A stretch of DNA of 64,000 nt, from positions 1 through 64,000 of the forward strand of contig CAVVLP010000001.1 in the NCBI GenBank assembly GCA_963749115.1, read 5' to 3'. Positions 1-7,475 of the stretch are shown piece after piece; the first letter of the stretch is position 1, and each line of letters opens with the position of its first letter. This DNA comes from SZUA-36 sp963749115 (lineage in GTDB: Bacteria > Pseudomonadota > Gammaproteobacteria > Xanthomonadales > SZUA-36). Below the pieces are notes generated by a model, which saw nothing but the letters and a program-made list of their open reading frames with translations, made no database searches and was not told where the DNA came from. A program made the position numbers and the translations under genes.

Positions 1-63
1 TGACCCCACTCAGGATTTCCAGAGTGCAACTCTGGCACTTGACTCTGACCCCACTCAGGATTT
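1..63. repeat. REP-like repeat, cut by window edge
   Basis: The 18-mer tgaccccactcaggattt is present at 1-18 and again at 46-63. Between the copies is a 7-bp hairpin (ccagagt 19-25, actctgg 29-35) and the string ttgactctgacccc (39-52), which also forms the end of the palindrome at 5145-5195. The element abuts the aprA stop codon. It resembles the gggtcagagt-type REP sequences common in proteobacteria; that family assignment is from memory and was not searched. Confidence 0.7.
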
Positions 64-65
64 AC

Positions 66-1898
66 TCAGTCGACAATGTGATAGACAGGTGCCTTTTCCA
101 TTGCCCATTCGCGTGTTTTCGGGTCGCGTCGGGATAAGGTCAGGCAATGCCAGTTATCATCATCCAGTTTCATGTGGTCGCCACGGTAGTAGTACCCCGG
201 CCAGCGTGTTTCCTCGCGGAACAGGGTGTGTTGCGCAACGGATTGCGACGCAAGCAGACGGTGCTTCAGTTCCCATGCACGCATCAGCTGATGCAAGTCT
301 TCAGCACCGATGTTTTCAAAGTCTTCTTCCATGATATCCAGCAGCTCAATACCGCGCTCGAGCAACTTGTCGTTGGTCATGTAGTTAACGCTGATACCAC
401 CAACGTATTCATCCATTACTTTCTCAAGACGCTGGAGACCCTGGATGGGTAGCAGGTAGCTTGGAGAAACGGTTCCGCCAACGATCTCGTTACGACCTAT
501 CTTGTAGTTATCCAGTGGCTGATAGATGGTTTTCTTGAGCTCATCCAACTGTTTATCAGTCACGTTGATCTTTTCATCTTTCAGGTCTTTAATGTATTTA
601 ACCGCAGCCTTGGCGGCCAGGCGGCCTTCGGTAAAGGAACCTGAAGAGAATGCATGCGCGGTGCCACCAACGGCATCACCGGCACCGAACAGTCCATCAA
701 CCGTCATCATACGGTTATAGCCCCAGAAGTATTCTTCAGGCGACAGGTCTTCCGGTCCACTACACCATGCTCCCGAGCAGGTTGCGTGGGAACCCATTAC
801 GTAAGGTTCGGAAGTGGTCAGCTCAGGGTTGATGTATTTGGGATCGATGTCCTGGGAGGCCCAGACAACCGCCTGGCTGACGGTCATACCGAGGAAGTTT
901 TCCCAGCCCACTTCTTCAAGATGTGGATCCTGGAAGGCTTCCTTGGTCACCATGTGTATGGGACCGCGACCCGCTTTTACTTCCTGAATAAAGGCATGGT
1001 TACGCAAGCAGGTAGGTGTCGGGTGGTGATCAATGTACTCACCGACCATGGACTTGGTGTCGTCATACCAGGTGGATTCGTATTCGTTTCCATAGGCATT
1101 CTGGGTGTAGGTCTTCAGATGCAGGAAGTAAGCACCAACCGGGCCATAGCCGTCTTTAAAACGGCAAAGTACGATACGATTTTCCATCTGTGTCATCTTG
1201 GCGCCCGCCTGGATCGACAATGCGTAGGCAGAGCCACTGCTCCACGGGGCGTACCAGGTACGACCCATACCTTCACCCACAGAACGTGGCTTGAAGATAT
1301 GCGAAGCGCCACCGGCGGCGACAATCACTGCCTTGGCCCTGAAAACGTGGAAGTCACCGGTGCGACAGTTAAAGCCGACAGCACCACCCACGCGGTTATC
1401 ACGGCTTTCGTCCATCAGCAGGTGTGTCACCATGATCCGGTTATATATTTTATCTGCAGATTTACGCGCAGCATTGGCGACAATAGGCTTGTAGCTTTCA
1501 CCGTGGATCATGATCTGCCATTTACCTTCACGCAGGTAGCGACCGGTTTCGGTGCTTTTCATGAAGGGCAGACCCCATTCTTCAAACTTGTGGACCGCAG
1601 AATCAACATGACGGGCCATATCGAAGGCCAGGTCTTCACGCACCATACCCATCAGGTCATTACGGGCATAACGTACGTGGTCTTCGGGGTTATTCTCACC
1701 CCATTGTGTTCCCATATAGCAGTTAATGGCATAAAGGCCCTGGGCCACTGCACCGGACCGGTCAATATTGGCTTTTTCAGCAACGACAACCTTCAGGTCC
1801 CGACCCCAATAGCGCGCTTCGTAGGCGGCACCTGTGCCACCCATACCACCACCCACTACGAGAATATCGCAATCTTCATAAACGGTTTTAGTACCCAT
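66..1898 (-). CDS. aprA: adenylylsulfate reductase alpha subunit AprA
   Basis: The 610-residue FAD-containing catalytic subunit of APS reductase. In sulfur oxidisers it runs in reverse, joining sulfite and AMP to make APS in the cytoplasm. The N-terminus has the dinucleotide-binding motif VVGGGMGGTGAA (about residues 15-26), and the protein keeps the fumarate-reductase/succinate-dehydrogenase flavoprotein architecture throughout. The frame is intact and length is close to the family norm (about 610-660). The start codon overlaps the aprB stop by one base (TGATG), so AprB and AprA are translationally coupled. Gene order is aprM-aprB-aprA. The oxidative direction is inferred from AprM and the Sat/Soe context, not from AprA alone. 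Confidence 0.97.
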   Translation of the reverse strand: MGTKTVYEDCDILVVGGGMGGTGAAYEARYWGRDLKVVVAEKANIDRSGAVAQGLYAINCYMGTQWGENNPEDHVRYARNDLMGMVREDLAFDMARHVDSAVHKFEEWGLPFMKSTETGRYLREGKWQIMIHGESYKPIVANAARKSADKIYNRIMVTHLLMDESRDNRVGGAVGFNCRTGDFHVFRAKAVIVAAGGASHIFKPRSVGEGMGRTWYAPWSSGSAYALSIQAGAKMTQMENRIVLCRFKDGYGPVGAYFLHLKTYTQNAYGNEYESTWYDDTKSMVGEYIDHHPTPTCLRNHAFIQEVKAGRGPIHMVTKEAFQDPHLEEVGWENFLGMTVSQAVVWASQDIDPKYINPELTTSEPYVMGSHATCSGAWCSGPEDLSPEEYFWGYNRMMTVDGLFGAGDAVGGTAHAFSSGSFTEGRLAAKAAVKYIKDLKDEKINVTDKQLDELKKTIYQPLDNYKIGRNEIVGGTVSPSYLLPIQGLQRLEKVMDEYVGGISVNYMTNDKLLERGIELLDIMEEDFENIGAEDLHQLMRAWELKHRLLASQSVAQHTLFREETRWPGYYYRGDHMKLDDDNWHCLTLSRRDPKTREWAMEKAPVYHIVD

Positions 1899-2365
1899 CA
1901 GTAATATACTCCCTGCTTGAGTTCACCCGGTAAATCCCGCAGCCCGCCTTCGTAGCCAAGCACATCCGGTTCATAGCAAAGTAACTGTGAGTTCAAAGCC
2001 TCTTCATCGGGGACTGGCAGGCTGGCAAGATCTTCAATAGCCTCCCCCCACGGTTTGGTTGTAATTGGTGAAAGGAAATTTTTCTCGCGGCCATCACGGA
2101 ATTTGATCCTCCAGGAAATCGTGCCTTTTTCCTCTTCCCTTAGCACGCGCACCTTGTGACCGAGCGGGGCAAAATCAGCATATCCACGCACATCAATTGC
2201 ATTCATTGGACAGGCTTTCACGCAGGAGTAACATTCCCAACACATATTGGGTTCAATGTTGGTGGCGCGTCGAAGGGTCTTGTCGATGTGCATGATGTCG
2301 GACGGGCAGATATCGACGCAGTGTCCACAGCCATCGCAGCGGGTCATATAGACAAATGTTGGCAT
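1898..2365 (-). CDS. aprB: adenylylsulfate reductase beta subunit AprB
   Basis: The 155-residue iron-sulfur subunit that carries electrons between the AprA flavin and the membrane partner. Two cysteine clusters expected for two [4Fe-4S] centres are visible: CDGCGHCVDICP (about residues 10-21) and CWECYSCVKACP (about 42-53). The C-terminal half is the cysteine-free extension typical of AprB that wraps around AprA. The stop overlaps the aprA start by one base, and aprM lies 55 bp upstream on the same strand, so the three are probably co-transcribed. Confidence 0.97.
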   Translation of the reverse strand: MPTFVYMTRCDGCGHCVDICPSDIMHIDKTLRRATNIEPNMCWECYSCVKACPMNAIDVRGYADFAPLGHKVRVLREEEKGTISWRIKFRDGREKNFLSPITTKPWGEAIEDLASLPVPDEEALNSQLLCYEPDVLGYEGGLRDLPGELKQGVYY

Positions 2366-2420
2366 TTTATTTCGTCTCCAGCATTATTAATTCAAAGACT
2401 CATTAATCAATTTATTATGA

Positions 2421-3209
2421 TCAGTAGTTCCTGGGCAGAAGCCGCTTGATACCAGGACCAAACTGCTCCGGCCTGTCCGCCGGTGCCGGCAAGCCATCCC
2501 TGGAACCATCCGCCTTGGCCACGCGTTTTTGAAAAGCCGCTGCGGGTTTAAAAAACATATGAGCGAACTTTGACCAAAGTACACCACCGAACAGCACCGT
2601 ACTGGACATGATGAACAAAACGAAGAAAAACATTGACAGGCTCGAGGCACCAACCGCCTGCATAAAAGACCAGATCAACGCAAAGGTCGCTGTCGCGAGC
2701 AGAGAGAGAACGAACAGATCGGCCCGCATAACGCGATACCAGGGATTGCCTTCGGCGGCAACGTCGACCCGGATGAAAAACCAGAACCAGTAACCGCCAC
2801 CGCAAAGCATCAGGGCTCCCAGGTGCCAAAGTAACGGAAGAATAACTGGCGTGTCTGCACCGATGTAGCCAAAAATCATGATAGCAGTGGTGGCGGCAAA
2901 CAGGATAAAACCATACATGGTGAGCAGGTGCGCTTGTCTGCGCCGCTGGTTGCAGAATTCCCCGGACGTCAGCACATCCACCGCAACGGTTGTGACCGCA
3001 ATCGTTGCTTTTTCGACAACGGAGACTTTCCGGGACGCTTCAGCCTTGGCCTTTTCGGCATTCTTGAAGAAGTACTCGGCGCTTTTTTTATGAATCATAT
3101 CCAGCACCGTGCCGCCGATAACCAGCAGGACCATGGCTATGACATACAGCTGCATTGCGAGCGGAGATATGAGCCCTGAAAGCTCGGAAAAGGGATTGAC
3201 GGTGAACAT
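2421..3209 (-). CDS. aprM: AprM membrane anchor of APS reductase
   Basis: A 262-residue integral membrane protein with about five or six hydrophobic helices (for example near residues 18-38, 95-115, 125-145, 165-185 and 195-215). Its position directly upstream of aprBA matches AprM, the putative anchor that passes electrons from AprBA to the quinone pool in many sulfur oxidisers; other lineages use QmoABC instead. It is the first gene of the apr operon. The 3210-3454 interval upstream should hold the promoter. The biochemical role of AprM is itself inferred in the literature from gene linkage. Confidence 0.88.
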   Translation of the reverse strand: MFTVNPFSELSGLISPLAMQLYVIAMVLLVIGGTVLDMIHKKSAEYFFKNAEKAKAEASRKVSVVEKATIAVTTVAVDVLTSGEFCNQRRRQAHLLTMYGFILFAATTAIMIFGYIGADTPVILPLLWHLGALMLCGGGYWFWFFIRVDVAAEGNPWYRVMRADLFVLSLLATATFALIWSFMQAVGASSLSMFFFVLFIMSSTVLFGGVLWSKFAHMFFKPAAAFQKRVAKADGSRDGLPAPADRPEQFGPGIKRLLPRNY

Positions 3210-3454
3210 GACCTCAGACCTCCCTGGGAGTTATACGTTGAAAATGTGATTTTGTATCTTTATCATTCGCGACACTAATTACCTAACATTAAGATTTACT
3301 AATCTAGAAGTATCCCAGTGTTTAATTGAAAAAACAACCGTTTGGTATTCCAGGCTTGCCGAGGGTGGGAAAGCACCATCAAAACCACACGGTTTAGCAG
3401 TATTTTGAAACAGGACACTGGCACTTATTTCTCTCTTTCCGGGAAGTCAACAAT
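3210..3454. promoter_or_regulatory. divergent promoter region aprMBA / HIT-sat
   Basis: A 245-bp gene-free interval between the divergent aprM (minus) and HIT (plus) genes. It is AT-rich next to aprM (about 3240-3330). It must contain promoters for both directions, but I see no unambiguous sigma-70 pair or operator, so the assignment rests on gene orientation. Confidence 0.5.
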
Positions 3455-3853
3455 ATGTCCGAACACCAAGACTGTATCTTTTGTGGTGAACCCGAAATCG
3501 TCATCCAGAACGAGCTGGCCTTTGCCCATTACGATAGCTACCCGGTCAACACCGGCCATTGCCTGATTATTCCACACCGGCATGTTGCAGGGTACTTCGA
3601 CGCGACGGCAGAAGAAAAAGCGGCAATTTGGGCGCTGGTTGATGAAATGAAAACCATCATTGATCAGGAATATAAACCGGATGGTTACAACGTCGGTGTC
3701 AATATCGGCAAGACGGCAGGTCAATCTGTGCCGCATCTCCACGTTCATATGATTCCAAGGTACAAAGGCGACATGGAGGACCCCAGGGGTGGTGTGCGTG
3801 GTGTAATTCCCCACAAGCAGAAATATGAACGAAAGGGTGAGCGTACAGAGTAA
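3455..3853 (+). CDS. HIT-family nucleotide hydrolase
   Basis: A 132-residue histidine-triad protein. The active-site triad reads HLHVH (about residues 95-99), followed by the usual M-I-P-R. The N-terminal CIFCGE (about residues 6-11) resembles the zinc-type start of many bacterial HIT proteins. HIT enzymes cleave phosphoanhydride or phosphoramidate bonds on the AMP side of nucleotides, and some, such as Fhit, hydrolyse adenosine 5'-phosphosulfate to AMP and sulfate. The location between aprMBA and sat, both of which handle APS, suggests an APS or AMP-conjugate clean-up role. That substrate is an inference from position. Confidence 0.9.
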   Translation: MSEHQDCIFCGEPEIVIQNELAFAHYDSYPVNTGHCLIIPHRHVAGYFDATAEEKAAIWALVDEMKTIIDQEYKPDGYNVGVNIGKTAGQSVPHLHVHMIPRYKGDMEDPRGGVRGVIPHKQKYERKGERTE

Positions 3854-3881
3854 GTGCCAGAGTATAGATTAACTGGCACTT
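3852..3881. repeat. short inverted repeat after HIT gene
   Basis: A 9-bp perfect inverted repeat (aagtgccag 3852-3860, ctggcactt 3873-3881) overlaps the HIT stop codon. The arm sequence is also part of the REP-like palindrome at 5145-5195, so this is probably a decayed copy. No T-tract follows, so intrinsic termination is doubtful. Confidence 0.5.
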
Positions 3882-3948
3882 CACTGGCTAACATATTAAT
3901 TTTTGGTAATATAAGTGGACCTGTCACTCCCCTAAGGAGAAAAGAATC

Positions 3949-5127
3949 GTGTCAAAACTGGTATCGCCGCATGGTGGCAGTGGCTTAAAAGCACTGCTCG
4001 CACCCAGGGCTGAGCGGGCGGAACAGCTTGTCCGCGCCAGGGGGTTAACAAAAGTACCGATGACAAGCCGTGAAATTTCGGACGTGTTAATGATGGCCAT
4101 GGGTGCCTATACACCGCTTGACGGGTTCATGGGTAAAGGCAATTGGCGTCGCGTTTGTCTTGATATGAAGCTCAAGAGCGGTGTGTTCTGGCCGATTCCG
4201 ATCACGCTTTCCTGTGACAAGGCCCTTGCCGACCGCATCCATGTGGAAGAAGAGGTTGCGCTGGTTGACGGGGAAAATGGTGAAATTCTTGCCTTTATGG
4301 AGGTCACAGAAAAATATCGCCCTGACAAGACCCTGGAGTGTGAACAGGTTTACCGGACCACGGATCCGGCCCACCCGGGGGTGAAAAAGGTGCTGGAACA
4401 GGGTGAGATCAACCTGGCCGGTCGTGTTACCTGCCTTTCTGAAGGTGAATACCCGAAAAAATACCCCGAACTTTACATCCGCCCGGCACAGGCACGTGCC
4501 ATGTTCCTGGAAAACGGCTGGTCATCCGTGGCAGCATTTCAGACACGCAACCCGATGCAACGGGCCCACGAACACCTGGTGAAAATAGCAATAGAGGTAA
4601 CCGATGGTGTATTCATCCACCAGGTGCTTGGCAAGCTGAAACCGGGCGATATCCCGGCGCATGTCCGCACAGAAGCTATCCAGGCCATGATCGATCATTA
4701 CTTTGTAGATGGCACGGTCATCCAGGCGGGCTACCCGATTGAAATGCGTTACGCAGGACCGCGTGAAGCCTTGTTGCATGCCTTGATCCGTCAAAATTAT
4801 GGTTGTTCACACCTTATCGTTGGTCGTGATCATGCCGGTGTGGGAGATTATTATGGCCCATTTGATGCCCATCACATCTTCGATACCCTGTGGGATGGGG
4901 CGCTTCAGACCCGGCCGTTGAAAATCGACATTACCTTTTACTGTAAAGCCTGTTTTGGTATGGCGACCGGCAAGACCTGTCCCCATGACGAAAAAGACCG
5001 GATTCATATTTCCGGTACACAACAGCGCGCCATGTTGGCCGAGGGTGCACCGGTACCTCCCGAGTTCGGTCGTCCTGAAGTTATCGATATACTCAGGAAA
5101 TATTATGCCAGTTTGGACGATGCCTGA
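3949..5127 (+). CDS. sat: sulfate adenylyltransferase (ATP sulfurylase)
   Basis: A 392-residue dissimilatory-type ATP sulfurylase. In sulfur oxidation it converts APS and pyrophosphate to ATP and sulfate, completing the AprBA route with substrate-level ATP formation. Recognisable blocks include QTRNPMQRAHE (about 199-209), GRDHAGVGDYYGPFD (about 289-303) and a late cysteine cluster typical of this clade. The GTG start is preceded by an AAGGAG ribosome site 9-10 bases upstream. One oddity: the catalytic HxxH motif reads Q-R-A-H (codon CAA), where the Riftia-symbiont enzyme and most others have H-R-A-H. It lies 95 bp after the HIT gene on the same strand and is followed by a perfect palindrome. 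Confidence 0.96.
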   Translation: MSKLVSPHGGSGLKALLAPRAERAEQLVRARGLTKVPMTSREISDVLMMAMGAYTPLDGFMGKGNWRRVCLDMKLKSGVFWPIPITLSCDKALADRIHVEEEVALVDGENGEILAFMEVTEKYRPDKTLECEQVYRTTDPAHPGVKKVLEQGEINLAGRVTCLSEGEYPKKYPELYIRPAQARAMFLENGWSSVAAFQTRNPMQRAHEHLVKIAIEVTDGVFIHQVLGKLKPGDIPAHVRTEAIQAMIDHYFVDGTVIQAGYPIEMRYAGPREALLHALIRQNYGCSHLIVGRDHAGVGDYYGPFDAHHIFDTLWDGALQTRPLKIDITFYCKACFGMATGKTCPHDEKDRIHISGTQQRAMLAEGAPVPPEFGRPEVIDILRKYYASLDDA

Positions 5128-5144
5128 GAGTTGAGGAGCGAGGA

Positions 5145-5195
5145 GGGGTCAGAGTCAAGTGCCAGAGTCTTACTCTGGCACTTGACTCTGACCCC
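5145..5195. repeat. perfect 23-bp palindrome (REP-like)
   Basis: Two exactly complementary 23-base arms, 5145-5167 and 5173-5195, separated by the five bases tctta. The outer bases are ggggtcagagtc/gactctgacccc. It begins 18 bp after the sat stop and shares its terminal string with the repeat at 1-63. It may block transcription or protect the sat transcript end, but no T-run follows, so it is called a repeat rather than a terminator. Confidence 0.85.
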
Positions 5196-5305
5196 AGCTT
5201 TCCCAGCTTTCCCTTCCCATTTGTAAGCATTTAGACCTTATATCTTTCAGCGAAACACGCCTATAATAATCCATTATTTTTTCCACCCCGGACGAGATTA
5301 AATCC

Positions 5306-6586
5306 ATGGCGTTTTTTGACTATCGTGAAGGGCGACTTTACGCCGAAGATGTGCCAGTCGACAAGATCGCCGAACGGGTGCAAACACCGGTCTATTGCTA
5401 TTCAGCATCCGCCCTGCGTCAGAACTACCAGTCATACACCGACCACTTCAAACCGGAAAATTCGCTTGTCTGTTACGCCGTCAAGGCGAATTCCAACCAG
5501 GCCATTATCAGGGCGCTGGGCAAAATGGGCGCGGGTGCTGATGTGGTCTCAGAGGGTGAGTTAAGACGTGCCCTGCTCGCGGGTATTCCCGCCGGAAAAA
5601 TTGTTTATTCCGGTGTTGCGAAAACCCCGCATGAGATGCGCTTCGCATTACAGCAGAATATATTCCAGTTCAATGTTGAATCCGAACCGGAACTGGAACT
5701 TCTGAACCAGGTCGCCGTGGCCGAGGGCAAACAGGCCGCCGTGGCGTTCCGTATCAATCCGGATATCGACGCCAGAACCCATGAGAAAATCTCAACGGGC
5801 AAGGCCAGCAATAAATTTGGTATCCCGTGGACACGGGCACACGAGGCCTATGCACGCGCTGCAGAACTTCCGGGTATCAGGGTGCAGGGTATCGATATGC
5901 ACATTGGTTCACAGTTGACGCAACTGGAGCCTTTCGAGCAGGCTTTTCGGTGTCTCGCAGAATTGACCATTGAGCTGCGGAGCCTGGGCCACGCTATTTC
6001 TGTGCTCGATATCGGTGGTGGATTGGGCATCGACTACGCGGATGGCAATCAACTCCCACCTGCTATCAGCAATTACGCAGGCCTGGCAAACGACATTCTC
6101 GGACATCTGGATTGCCGGATTCTGGTCGAACCCGGCCGCTCTCTCGTCGGTAATACAGGTATTCTTATTTCGCGTGTCATTTATATAAAGCAGGGAGAAC
6201 ATGACCGTTTTCTCATTATTGACGCCGGTATGAACGACCTGCTCAGACCCAGCATGTACGACGCCTATCATGAAATCATCCCCGCTACACTCCGTGATGG
6301 AGAGGCTGAGAATTACCAGGTCGTAGGACCGATATGTGAAACAGGGGATACCTTTGCACGCAACAGGGCACTGCCTCCCCTGCACGGCGGGGATCTCGTC
6401 GCCATCAAGAATGCAGGCGCATACGGCGCGGTCATGGCATCCTCATACAACACCCGACCGCTGGTACCCGAGGTGCTGGTGGAAGGCGATAAAATGACGG
6501 TCATCCGGCCACGCCCGGCTTATGACGACCTGATCAAACTTGATACACCGGACGGGCTCACAAACTGTCCACCGCCAGGCGACTGA
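5306..6586 (+). CDS. lysA: diaminopimelate decarboxylase
   Basis: A 426-residue PLP enzyme of fold type III that makes L-lysine from meso-diaminopimelate, the last lysine step. Visible motifs: the PLP lysine in CYAVKANSN (about residues 52-60), HIGSQL (about 198-203), the phosphate-binding GGGLGI (about 236-241), EPGRSLVG (about 276-283) and the dimer-interface catalytic cysteine in ICETGD (about 345-350). The ATG follows a short AT-rich leader downstream of the sat palindrome, so it is probably a separate transcript. Its 3' end overlaps the convergent RpiR-type gene by 29 bp. Confidence 0.97.
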   Translation: MAFFDYREGRLYAEDVPVDKIAERVQTPVYCYSASALRQNYQSYTDHFKPENSLVCYAVKANSNQAIIRALGKMGAGADVVSEGELRRALLAGIPAGKIVYSGVAKTPHEMRFALQQNIFQFNVESEPELELLNQVAVAEGKQAAVAFRINPDIDARTHEKISTGKASNKFGIPWTRAHEAYARAAELPGIRVQGIDMHIGSQLTQLEPFEQAFRCLAELTIELRSLGHAISVLDIGGGLGIDYADGNQLPPAISNYAGLANDILGHLDCRILVEPGRSLVGNTGILISRVIYIKQGEHDRFLIIDAGMNDLLRPSMYDAYHEIIPATLRDGEAENYQVVGPICETGDTFARNRALPPLHGGDLVAIKNAGAYGAVMASSYNTRPLVPEVLVEGDKMTVIRPRPAYDDLIKLDTPDGLTNCPPPGD

Positions 6587-7397
6587 GCACCAACAGTTCG
6601 CGGGCCCTGCTATCGCGTTTCAACAGGCAACTGAACAGCAGGTCCACAACGTGTTGTTGTGAGGCGGTTGAAATAATCTGGGGAAACTCAAAGTCACCTT
6701 TCCTGTTGACGGAAAACAGGGGGACATCCGCCAGGGACCTGATAGGATTTGCGTCGTAGTTCGTCAGCGAAATGATGCTAACCCCCGCTTTTTTCGCCTG
6801 CCGGGTGATCTGAACCATTTTTGTTGATTGACCGGAGAAAGAGATGACAAATACAACATCCCCCTTGCCGAGTGTCATCACGCTGGATAACTGGATATAG
6901 GTATCCACTTCTGCGATGACCGACTTGCCAATCTGTATCAGCATGCTGGCAAAATTCCTGGCAACCAGTGAGCCTGATCCGAGCGCGACAATCTGAATTC
7001 GCTTACTTGTTTCCAGCAGTTTGACGGCAGACAAAATACGCTGCTCATCATTCAATTCCATCGTTGTTAGCAGTGCCTCATTTTTGATGGTGTATAGCTG
7101 CTCCGGAAGTGAATCCATCTTGCCCTGGCCTATCCCGTTTTTTACAACCGCCCCTTCATTACTGTCGCTTTTGATAACGTATTCATGAATGGCCAGCTTC
7201 AGGTCGGTAAAACCACGGTAGTTAAGTTTCTGGCTGAACTTGATAATGCTGGACTGGCTAACGCCAACAGCCGCCGCCAGGTTTTGTGAAGAGTAATCCC
7301 GGATCAATGCCGAGTTCTCGAGAATAAAATCAGCGATCATCTTCTCATTGGATGACAACTCTTCCCGGACCGCCCGCATTTTCCCAAGACAAGACAT
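6558..7397 (-). CDS. MurR/RpiR-family transcriptional regulator
   Basis: A 279-residue regulator with an N-terminal RpiR-type helix-turn-helix (about residues 1-75; recognition region around VSQSSIIKFSQKL) and a C-terminal SIS phosphosugar-binding domain (about 125-255; VALGSGSLVA and VISFSGQSTKM are typical SIS strands and loops). Such proteins sense sugar phosphates and repress or activate sugar catabolism genes. No sugar operon is adjacent, so the target is unknown. It converges on and overlaps lysA by 29 bp; the metallophosphoesterase gene lies upstream on the same strand. Confidence 0.9.
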   Translation of the reverse strand: MSCLGKMRAVREELSSNEKMIADFILENSALIRDYSSQNLAAAVGVSQSSIIKFSQKLNYRGFTDLKLAIHEYVIKSDSNEGAVVKNGIGQGKMDSLPEQLYTIKNEALLTTMELNDEQRILSAVKLLETSKRIQIVALGSGSLVARNFASMLIQIGKSVIAEVDTYIQLSSVMTLGKGDVVFVISFSGQSTKMVQITRQAKKAGVSIISLTNYDANPIRSLADVPLFSVNRKGDFEFPQIISTASQQHVVDLLFSCLLKRDSRARELLVLSRLAVDSL

Positions 7398-7475
7398 ATT
7401 AAGTAATTTCCAGCAATTGAATCATTTACTGTTCACTAACATAGCAGATTGAAGGCAACGCGGAAATAAAAGCTG

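Noticed and set aside
654..1904. 416-codon plus-strand open frame antisense to aprA
   Set aside because: It lies fully within the well-conserved aprA gene on the other strand and its translation resembles no protein; a composition shadow.
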